Source: G965262015 sp965262015 (GTDB lineage Bacteria; Spirochaetota; Leptospiria; Turneriellales; CBDBES01). From it: a stretch of DNA of 64,000 nucleotides. A program made the position numbers and the translations under genes. A model generated the notes under the pieces. The model was given only the letters and a program-made list of their open reading frames with translations. It was not told where the DNA came from and made no database searches. Where the stretch lies: contig OZ253494.1 in assembly GCA_965262015.1 (NCBI GenBank), forward strand, positions 1,798,001 through 1,862,000. The letters are read 5' to 3'. Positions 8,411-15,403 of this stretch are shown one piece after another; within the stretch, counting starts at the first letter, position 1; each line of letters begins with the position of its first letter.

Positions 8411-9791
8411 ATGATAAACAAGCAACAAGCAACAAGCAACAAGCAACAAGCAACAAGCAACAAGCAACAAGCAACAAGCAACCTATAAGTTTTTTCCTAA
8501 ATTTTTAGAACGAATTGTTGATCAAGGTCAACATTCTTTCCATGTATTCAAAAGATACTTCTCGATCAGCGTATTTGCCGTATTGGTGGTAAGTGCCGTC
8601 CAATGTGGAGGTGCCCCCTCTGCCGACGCTACTACCCCTTCTGATGGTGGGTCTGGACAGTTTGATCCTATTTGTCCCAATGGTGTTGCCTCAACAGAAA
8701 AGGTTTCAACCGCTAACATAGAAAAATGTGTTTCTTGTAATATTGATTTTGAGAAAAATGGTGAACTTTGCAGACCATTCAATTTTATTTGTCCCAATGG
8801 TGTTGAATCAACAGGTAAAGCTCCTGGGAAGGGTATAGAAAAATGTACTTCTTGCGATAGTTATTATGCCTTTAAAAGTGATAAAACCTGTGCCGTGGTT
8901 ATGGTTAGCACGTTGGCGGGTACTGACGCTACGGGGGATTTTAATGAGCCTGGTGGAGTAGCAGTTGATGGTGATGGGGTTGTATATGTGGCAGATACAT
9001 TAAATCATCGTATCCACAAGATAACACCTGATCCTATTGATCCTAATGGTACTGGTATGGTTATCACATTGGCGGGTACTGACGCTACGGGGGATTTTAA
9101 TACTCCTAGAGGAGTAGCGGTTGATAGTTCAGGCAATGTATATGTGGCAGATGGTAAGAATCATCGTATCCGCAAAATAACATTTGATCCTAGTGGTACG
9201 GGTACGGTTATCACGTTGGCGGGTACTAATGCTATGGGGGATTTTAATCAGCCTGGTGGAGTAGCGGTTGATGGTTCAGGCAATGTATATGTGGCTGATA
9301 TAGTTAACCATCGTATCCGCAAAATAACATTTGATCCTAGTGGTACGGGTACGGTTATCACGTTGGCGGGTACTGATGCTATGGGGGATTTTAATCAGCC
9401 TTTTGGCGTAGCGGTTGATAGTTCAGGAAATGTATACGTGGCTGATACTAGTAACCATCGTATCCACAAAATAACGCCTCCTTCTAGTGGTATGGTTATC
9501 ACATTGGCGGGTACTGACGCTATGGGGGATTTTAATACTCCTAGAGGAGTAGCGGTTGATAGTGATGGCAATGTATATGTAGCAGATACATTCAATCATC
9601 GTATCCGCAAAATAACGCCTAGTGGTGTGATTAGCATGTTGGCGGGTACTGGGGCTATAGGGGACATGAATGGTGCGGGTGGTGATGCACAATTTCACTC
9701 TCCTAATGGAGTAGCGGTTGATAGTGATGGCAATGTATATGTAGCAGATACATTAAATCATCGTATCCGCAAAATAACCATACCACAATAA
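8411..9791 (+). CDS. NHL-repeat lipoprotein with phase-variable start, currently out of frame
   Basis: The ATG at 8411 has a strong ribosome-binding site and opens into (CAAGCAA)9. In the present sequence that frame ends at 8486-8488 after 25 codons. The body frame is +1 relative to it: YKFFPKFLERIVDQGQHSF, a hydrophobic signal segment ending VVSAVQC (possible lipoprotein Cys), two Cys-rich modules (about 8660-8900), then six NHL repeats that would make one six-bladed propeller. A unit count of 8 or 11 would join the frames. The body frame itself has no ATG; a TTG at 8583 without ribosome-binding site is the only internal start. The paralogue at 26098-26619 starts MTYNQQIYK directly in frame, which supports this reading. 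Expected location: cell surface or periplasm. Confidence 0.75.
8419..8481 (+). repeat. Simple sequence repeat (CAAGCAA)x9 inside a coding start
   Basis: Sixty-three bases of perfect heptanucleotide repeat. Because 7 is not a multiple of 3, each gain or loss of a unit shifts the downstream frame. All three frames of the tract encode the same cyclic heptapeptide (KQQATSN) with no stop codons. Confidence 0.97.
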
Positions 9792-9813
9792 TTGTAATCT
9801 CGTATCTTATTAC

Positions 9814-9850
9814 ACCCATCCCACGTTGGGGTGGGGTATTTAGTTTTTTT
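9814..9850 (+). terminator. Rho-independent terminator after NHL gene 1
   Basis: A GC-rich stem (CCCATCCC with GGGGTGGG) is followed by a T-run at 9844-9850. The same structure follows the paralogue at 26098-26619 on the minus strand. Confidence 0.6.
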
Positions 9851-9980
9851 AGCTGTTTTTTGATTATCACCATGTTTCATATAAAATTAGTTTTTCTAAT
9901 TTTATATTGCAGTTATAGACTTTTTATACGAGGCAATTAATCTCTTACCACTATTTTTTCTATGAAGTCTTGGTAAATTT

Positions 9981-10148
9981 GAAAGCATAAGTTCCATTTT
10001 TAGACAGTTTAAGGCGTTCATAAGCCGTTTTTCTTTAAGATACTAAAAATAAAGAGAGCAAGTAATGAAAATTCCTTTTAGCATTGCCAAAAGACAGATC
10101 AAGAATGGCTAACCAAGTTTGCACTGTCCAGAGATGATGCTGACGGTA
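9981..10148 (+). mobile_element. Short MITE-like derivative of the IS30-like element
   Basis: About 168 bp with left edge TTTTTAGACAGTTTAAGG and right edge CACTGTCCAGAGATGATG, both matching the edges of the decayed IS at 1171-1850. The interior keeps only the start of the transposase leader (AAAGAGAGCAAGTAATG). It is therefore an internal-deletion derivative without coding capacity. Copies in the opposite orientation lie at 25777-25945 and 26791-26958. Confidence 0.65.
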
Positions 10149-10262
10149 CCAAGATTCCACAGCCAATCACTTAAAAATACTTGATATTTGTACTCTTTAG
10201 AGTACGTATCCACGCAATTCCTCTGTGTTGTGTTGTGGCTGTGTTAAGCCGTTTCTCACGAG
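10149..10262 (+). repeat. Conserved flank between MITE and NHL gene (copy A)
   Basis: This stretch contains the small palindrome GTACTCTTTAGAGTAC and ends near GCCGTTTCTCACGAG. It matches the complement of 26671-26790, which occupies the same position between a MITE copy and an NHL gene. No ORF is visible in it. It shows that the NHL cassette was copied together with its flanks. Confidence 0.6.
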
Positions 10263-10323
10263 CCAACCAAGACAATTCTATTTAAAACAGCAACACCATA
10301 AAAGACAATACATCCACCTGATG

Positions 10324-10461
10324 CTAGAATCCTAAAAGGGTAACCCCAATAAGAAGTAGACCTGCAACTCCGTCTGCTAGAACAAACGGAATACCTAGTA
10401 GAATTAGAATCGCTTGTAGCCAATTATAGAAAGCAGAATAGACTTTCCAAATACATAACAT
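10324..10461 (-). CDS. Possible small hydrophobic protein, copy 2 (45 aa)
   Basis: Second copy of the minus-strand frame at 8117-8263: it starts MLCIWKVYSAFYNWLQ, has a hydrophobic core (AILILLGIPFVLADG) and ends in TLLGF. It lies divergent to the promoter of NHL gene 2. Conservation of the frame with some silent changes is mild support for coding, but the whole surrounding module is duplicated, so this is not decisive. Confidence 0.3.
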   Translation of the reverse strand: MLCIWKVYSAFYNWLQAILILLGIPFVLADGVAGLLLIGVTLLGF

Positions 10462-10516
10462 TTTTCTGACAGATTGTCAGCAAAATGAGTATTTAATTAC
10501 AAAAATGAAAAAACAA

Positions 10517-10546
10517 TTGACATTTTATTCATTAAGAAGATATTCT
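10517..10546 (+). promoter_or_regulatory. Sigma70-like promoter of the phase-variable NHL gene 2
   Basis: TTGACA (10517-10522), 18-bp spacer, TATTCT (10541-10546); the same arrangement as 8319-8348. Confidence 0.6.
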
Positions 10547-10572
10547 ATGCCAACGAGAACTTCATGTCTCAA

Positions 10573-10602
10573 TGCATCATAATTGGTGCAGTAAAGAGAG
10601 GT
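10573..10602 (+). promoter_or_regulatory. 5'-UTR hairpin and Shine-Dalgarno before the repeat tract, copy 2
   Basis: TGCATCA (10573-10579) and TGGTGCA (10584-10590) form the same stem as copy 1. The single C-to-T difference still pairs as a U-G wobble. AGAGAGG follows, 7 nt before the ATG at 10609. Confidence 0.5.
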
Positions 10603-10608
10603 ACCAAA

Positions 10609-12226
10609 ATGATAAACAAGCAACAAGCAACAAGCAACAAGCAACAAGCAACAAGCAACAAGCAACAAGCAACAAGCAACAAGCAACAAGCAACAAGCAA
10701 CAAGCAACAAGCAACAAGCAACCTATAAGTTTTTTCCTAAATTTTTAGAACGAATTGTTGATCAAGGTCAACATTCTTTCCATGTATGCAAAAGATACCT
10801 CTCGATCAGCGTATTTGCCGTATTGGTGGTAAGCGTCCAATGTGGTGGTGCCTCTGCCGACGCTACTACCCCTTCTGATGGTGGGTCTGGACAGTTTGAT
10901 CCTATTTGTCCCAATGGTGTTGCCTCAACAGAAAAGGTTTCAACCGCTAACACAGAAAAATGTGTTTCTTGTAATAGTGGTTTTGGTTTAGACGGTGAGA
11001 TTTGTAGAGAACAGTTTGATCCTATTTGTCCGGATGGTGTTGCCTCAACAGAAAAGGTTTTAACCGCTAACACAGAAAAATGTGTTTCTTGTAATGGTGG
11101 TTTTGAGAAAAATGGTGAACTTTGCAGACCATTCAATTTTATTTGTCCCAATGGTGTGCCATTAACAGGTGAAGCTCCTGGGAAGAATATGGTAATGTGT
11201 ACTTCTTGCGATGACTATTATGCCTTAAAACGTGATGAAACCTGTGCCGAGGTTCAGGTTATAACGTTGGCGGGTACTGGGGCTGTAGGGGACATGAATG
11301 GTGCGGGTGGTTCAGCAAAATTTAATGAGCCTAGTGGTGTAGCAGTTGATAGTGATGGGGTTGTATATGTGGCAGATAGTCATAACCACCGTATCCGCAA
11401 GATAACGCCTCCTTCTAATGGAATAGGTATGGGTACGGTTAGCACGTTGGCGGGTACTAATGCTATGGGGGATTTTAATGAGCCTAGTGGAGTAGCGGTT
11501 GATAGTGATAAAAATGTATACGTGGCGGATCGTCGTAACCATCGTATCCAGAAGATAACGCCTAATCGTGTGGTTACAACGTTGGCGGGTACTGGAATGA
11601 AGATAGGGGAAATGGGGGGGATGGTAAAGGGAGGAGCTTTTAGTGATGACGTTGACACTAACGGGGATAGCATGCTTGATCCTGGTTCAGCACAATTTAG
11701 TCAGCCTTATGGAGTAGCGGTTGATAGTGATAAAAATGTATATGTGGCTGATATAGCTAACCATCGTATCCGGAAGATAACATCTACGGGTGTAGTTAGC
11801 ACGTTGGCGGGTACTGATGCTATGGGGGATTTTAATCAGCCTTTTGGCGTAGCGGTTGATAGTTCAGGAAATGTATACGTGGCTGATACTAGTAACGAGC
11901 GTATCCGGAAGATAAGCAATACTATGGGTATGGGTATGGGTATGGTTAAGACCTTGGCGGGTTCTGGTCTTGCTCTTACTAGAGGAGTAGCGGTTGATGG
12001 TGATGACAATGTATATGTGGTTGATGGTGGCCATCGTATCCACAAGATAACGCCTAGTGGTGTGATTAGCACGTTGGCGGGTACTAGGGCTTCAGGGGAC
12101 ATGAATGGTGCGGGTGGTTCAGCACAATTTTTCTCTCCTTATGGAGTAGCGGTTGATAGTGATGGCAATGTATATGTAGCAGATACATTCAACCATCGTA
12201 TCCGCAAAATAACCATACCACAATAA
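10609..12226 (+). CDS. NHL-repeat lipoprotein with phase-variable start, second copy, currently out of frame
   Basis: Same architecture as the gene at 8411: ATG with strong ribosome-binding site, (CAAGCAA)15, then the signal-peptide region (YKFFPKFLERIVDQGQHSF, FAVLVVSVQC). From the ATG the frame stops at 10726-10728 after 39 codons, while the body frame is +1. Fourteen or 17 units would restore fusion. The body has three Cys-rich modules and six NHL repeats. Repeat 3 carries a roughly 20-residue insertion (GGMVKGGAFSDDVDTNGD region) and repeat 5 is shortened. Ending RIRKITIPQ is shared with the other family members. The only internal start for the body is a TTG at 10823 without ribosome-binding site. 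Confidence 0.75.
10617..10721 (+). repeat. Simple sequence repeat (CAAGCAA)x15 inside a coding start
   Basis: One hundred and five bases of perfect heptamer repeat, six units longer than the tract at 8419. Identical unit and identical flanks (ATGATAAA before, CCTATAAG after) show common origin followed by a change in copy number. Confidence 0.97.
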
Positions 12227-12348
12227 TTGTAATCTCGTATATTATTATACCCATCCCACGTTGGGGGTGGGGTTAGGATATTTGCAAATAGTTAGTTGAT
12301 GGTGGTATAATTAAATCTTGAGATAACACAGGTGTTTTAGCAAGATGT

Positions 12349-12441
12349 TATCAGCCTTATGGCGTAGCGATTGATGGTTTAGGCAATGTATATGTGGCAG
12401 ATGCAGGTAACCATCGTATCCAAAAGATAACGCCACAATAA
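12349..12441 (+). pseudogene. Orphan fragment of an NHL repeat
   Basis: About 30 codons (YQPYGVAIDGLGNVYVAD, then NHRIQKITPQ and a stop) encode the last part of an NHL repeat. There is no start, signal peptide or upstream repeat, so this is the 3' remnant of a further NHL gene lost by deletion. Confidence 0.75.
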
Positions 12442-12561
12442 TTATGATCTTATATTTTGTTTCGCTTTGCCGTGGGGTTGAGATAAAGTTGGTTTTCTTC
12501 TTCATGGTTGATATATCTCATATGTTTTAAGTTTGGTCACATCTGCTTTAAGAAAAAAACT

Positions 12562-12612
12562 ATGAATACTTAAATTGTCCATAACCAGAATTAACTTTCA
12601 AAGTATAAAATA
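12562..12612 (-). mobile_element. Solo left-edge remnant of the IS30-like element
   Basis: On the minus strand it reads GAAAGTTAATTCTGGTTATG, then GACAATTTAAGTATTCATA, matching the left edge of the IS/MITE family. No matching right edge is recognisable nearby. Apart from this, the NHL fragment and a short palindromic stretch around 12250, I see nothing in 12227-12671. Confidence 0.5.
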
Positions 12613-12671
12613 CGTCCTTTAAAATTTTGGCTTGACTACTCCACACATATGGCCTGCAGTGTGCGTAGATT

Positions 12672-12896
12672 ATGCCGAAGCAGTGCGTTGTTACACAAAA
12701 GAAAACTCGTAGCGGTAATAATGTGAGTCATTCTCATGTTAAAACTAAACGAATCTTTAAGGCTAACATACATAAACAACGAGTCTATGTACCTCATTTA
12801 AAAAAGTGGGTGAAGCTTACTATTTCAGCCCGTGGTTTAAAGATTTTGCAAAAAAAAGGTGCCGATAAGGTTCTTCCCCCTAATATCCTTGCATAG
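12672..12896 (+). CDS. rpmB: 50S ribosomal protein L28
   Basis: A 74-residue basic protein with the bL28 pattern: Cys-Val-Val-Thr near the start, the SGNNVSH motif, KTKR, and a C-terminal WVKLTISARGLKILQKKG segment. Length is normal for the family. It is part of the large ribosomal subunit. The N-terminal cysteine motif is reduced (one Cys), so it is probably the zinc-free form. It stands alone between the NHL region and the envelope operon, with weak ribosome-binding sequence before the ATG. Confidence 0.95.
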   Translation: MPKQCVVTQKKTRSGNNVSHSHVKTKRIFKANIHKQRVYVPHLKKWVKLTISARGLKILQKKGADKVLPPNILA

Positions 12897-12977
12897 CTAT
12901 TTAGCTGTGTTATTTGGATTATAATTATACCAAAAAATTGCTTTTTTTTAAGGCCAGTGATCCGTAATTAGTGAGTG

Positions 12978-14834
12978 ATGCGTTTTTTATTATTACGTTA
13001 TGCAAGTCTGCCAATTCTCTTGTGTTTATGTATTATCTTGTCAGCAAATTCAATTACCTTCACAGATAGGCATGAGAAAATAATGAATCTAGGTGATAAA
13101 GTAAATTCTACCTATAATGACTACCTTCCTTACGTCTCACCTAATGAAAATTTATTATATATGACGTCTGATCGCCCTAGTTATAAAGCCAGCCTACTGC
13201 AAGCAGATACACAATATTATCAAAGTCGCATATGGAAAATTCCAATGCTTCATAGAGAGGGAAACTTATCCTTTGGTTATCCCACTATTTTTGATAGCAA
13301 GATCAATAATAGGATATTTAATGGTCTTGTATCTGTAAGATATATTTCGGATAGTGACTACCATATTTATTTTACTTCATTGACTAACCATATCTCAGTG
13401 AATAGCAATACTGATATTTTAGTGGCTCATGTGGTAAACAGCGAAGTTGAAACAGTTAAAGTAATTCATGAAATTAGCACAGGATTTAATGAACGCATGC
13501 CCTACATCTCTTCAGATGGCACGGCATTATTTTTTTCTTCTGACCGTCCAGGCGGTTATGGAGAGGATGATATATGGGTCTCTACTTATAACTTTACCCA
13601 AAAAACCTGGAATGTTCCTGCTAATTTGGGACAAAATGTAAATACACCTAATTCAGAGATTTCGCCGTCTATCCACCATAATAATAGTTTATTTTTCTCT
13701 TCAAATAAAGAGGGTGGTATTGGCGGGTATGATATTTATGTTACGCAAAAAAATAAGCGTATCCCAGATCTATTACATTGGGATCAAGCAAAAAATATCA
13801 GTCTACCTTATAATTCACCATGGGATGACGAACGGCCCGTTTTTACTCATTCAACACAATATTTTTATTTTTGCTCTAATCGTGCAGGAGGTTATGGTGG
13901 TTATGATATCTATAAAGCGAAAGTGCCTTTAATCATTAAACCCCATAAAACGATTACTTTACAGGGTCGAATTTATGATCACATTTCTCAGGTTGGAATT
14001 AAAGCAAATATTCAGGTTCTTAATTATGATACAGAAATTAATATTTCTAGCATCTTACCTCTAGGGCGCTATTCTGTAAAGCTACGTAATTCAGACAAAT
14101 ACCAAATTATTGTTTCTGCACTTGGTTATCAAACACAAGTATATCATCTAGATTTTCAAGATCAAGTAAGTGATATCGATATGATTGAAAAAAATTTTCT
14201 CTTAGATACCAAGAACAATATGAAATCTCATAAGATGATGCAAGACAAGATGTCACCCACTCATAAGATGATGCAAGACAAGATGTCACCCACTCATAAG
14301 ATGATGCAAGACAAGATGTCACCCACTCATAAGATGATGCAAGATAAGATGTCACCCACTCATAAGATGATGCAAGATAAGATGTCACCCACTCATAAGA
14401 TGATGCAAGATAAGATGTCACCCACTCATAAGATGATGCAAGATAAGATGTCACCCACTCATAAGATGATGATACATGATTCCATGCATTCGGACAGTCA
14501 ACCTATGGCTATTATCCTCTTTAAACGTCATATATATAATAAGCTTATCCCAAACGAAGAAGCAAAAATCCGGACTCTATTTACTAGGTGGAAACAAAAT
14601 CCACAGCACTCATTCCAATTAAGGGGACATTCTGCTCGCAAAGAAAAAAAAGATAGAAAGAAAGACCTGTCTAAGAAACGAGCTATGTATGTAAAAGAAC
14701 GCTTATTATTGTATGACATTCCTGAAGAAAGAATTCAGCTCAACTGGTATGCAGATAAGAGGCCTGCCATGGTCGAGAACACAATAAAAAAAAGTGAGCT
14801 TAATCAGCGAGTAGAGATATTTTTACTAAAGTAA
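12978..14834 (+). CDS. PD40 propeller / OmpA-like peptidoglycan-binding envelope protein
   Basis: An exported protein with a signal segment at residues 1-25. PD40 (TolB-like WD40) repeats follow with recurrent ALFFSSDRPGGYGEDDIW and SNKEGGIGGYDIY motifs (about 40-310), then a carboxypeptidase-regulatory-like beta domain (about 325-400). Next come seven perfect 11-residue repeats KMMQDKMSPTH (about 419-495) and a C-terminal OmpA/MotB domain (about 510-618; SFQLRGHSARKEKKDRKKDL, then RVEIFL). OmpA domains bind peptidoglycan, so this probably tethers the outer envelope to the wall. A GTG lies one codon upstream (12975); the ATG at 12978 is preferred. It is the first gene of a tight run to about 20538. 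Confidence 0.85.
   Translation: MRFLLLRYASLPILLCLCIILSANSITFTDRHEKIMNLGDKVNSTYNDYLPYVSPNENLLYMTSDRPSYKASLLQADTQYYQSRIWKIPMLHREGNLSFGYPTIFDSKINNRIFNGLVSVRYISDSDYHIYFTSLTNHISVNSNTDILVAHVVNSEVETVKVIHEISTGFNERMPYISSDGTALFFSSDRPGGYGEDDIWVSTYNFTQKTWNVPANLGQNVNTPNSEISPSIHHNNSLFFSSNKEGGIGGYDIYVTQKNKRIPDLLHWDQAKNISLPYNSPWDDERPVFTHSTQYFYFCSNRAGGYGGYDIYKAKVPLIIKPHKTITLQGRIYDHISQVGIKANIQVLNYDTEINISSILPLGRYSVKLRNSDKYQIIVSALGYQTQVYHLDFQDQVSDIDMIEKNFLLDTKNNMKSHKMMQDKMSPTHKMMQDKMSPTHKMMQDKMSPTHKMMQDKMSPTHKMMQDKMSPTHKMMQDKMSPTHKMMQDKMSPTHKMMIHDSMHSDSQPMAIILFKRHIYNKLIPNEEAKIRTLFTRWKQNPQHSFQLRGHSARKEKKDRKKDLSKKRAMYVKERLLLYDIPEERIQLNWYADKRPAMVENTIKKSELNQRVEIFLLK
14232..14462 (+). repeat. 33-bp coding tandem repeat, 7 units
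   Basis: The unit starts AAGATGATGCAAGACAAGAT and encodes KMMQDKMSPTH. Seven units are identical except for one silent C/T (GAC in the first three, GAT in the last four). A partial eighth unit follows. The unit is a multiple of 3, so copy-number change alters linker length without shifting frame. Confidence 0.97.
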
Positions 14835-14843
14835 TATTGTATT

Positions 14844-15401
14844 ATGAAACTATATACCATTATTTATCTGTTTTTTCTTCTGTGTTTTGCAAGTTGTATG
14901 CCAGAAAACAAGAAAAATTATGCGGATACTTCTGTGGCAGGCAACATGAGTTTGCAACAAGCAAGTAACATGAGTTTGCAGCAAGCAAGAGAGCTAATTA
15001 CCTCAAAACAAAAAAAAGTAGAGATACCCAATTATATATGGAAAAAACTTTTAACTCCACAAGAATATGATATTTTACGTAATAGTGGTACGGAATATCC
15101 ATTCACGGGGTCACTTTTAAAGAATAAACGTAAAGGCATATATATTACAAAAGGTTGTCAACAACCTGTGTTTTCTTCAGAACATAAGTATGACTCTGGT
15201 ACAGGATGGCCTAGCTTTTATGATATGATAGACTCATCTAATCTTATTTTAAAAGCAGATTATTCGTTGGGTGTCAAAAGAATAGAAATATTAGGTTCCA
15301 AATGTAATGAACACCTGGGACACCTCTTTCATGATGGGCCTCCACCCACGGGACTACGTTATTGTATTAATTCTCTTTCTTTAACATTTATGCCTCAATA
15401 G
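14844..15401 (+). CDS. msrB: Lipoprotein peptide-methionine (R)-S-oxide reductase
   Basis: An N-terminal signal ending CFASC predicts a lipoprotein, so the enzyme would act outside the inner membrane, repairing methionine-R-sulfoxide in envelope proteins. The MsrB fold is clear from about residue 65: GTEYPFTG, SEHKYDSGTGWPSF, HLGHLFHDGPPPTGLRYCINS. The catalytic Cys is present in RYCINS. The usual resolving Cys (SGCGWPSF in many homologues) is Thr here. Each of the two zinc CxxC pairs has one Cys left, so this looks like a zinc-free, 1-Cys variant. A 24-bp tandem duplication (14943-14990) repeats NMSLQQA in the linker. It lies 9 nt after the OmpA gene. Confidence 0.92.
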   Translation: MKLYTIIYLFFLLCFASCMPENKKNYADTSVAGNMSLQQASNMSLQQARELITSKQKKVEIPNYIWKKLLTPQEYDILRNSGTEYPFTGSLLKNKRKGIYITKGCQQPVFSSEHKYDSGTGWPSFYDMIDSSNLILKADYSLGVKRIEILGSKCNEHLGHLFHDGPPPTGLRYCINSLSLTFMPQ

Positions 15402-15403
15402 TT

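Noticed and set aside
8583..9791. Treating TTG at 8583 (and 10823) as the ordinary start of the NHL genes
   Set aside because: There is no ribosome-binding site, it would remove most of the signal segment, and the homologue at 26098 shows that the protein starts about 37 residues earlier.
10525..10710. Minus-strand frame rich in LLLVACC opposite the heptamer tract
   Set aside because: It is only the antisense reading of the CAAGCAA repeat.
14107..14454. Minus-strand ORF of SYEWVTSYLAS repeats
   Set aside because: It is the antisense reading of the 33-bp KMMQDKMSPTH repeat in the OmpA-type gene.
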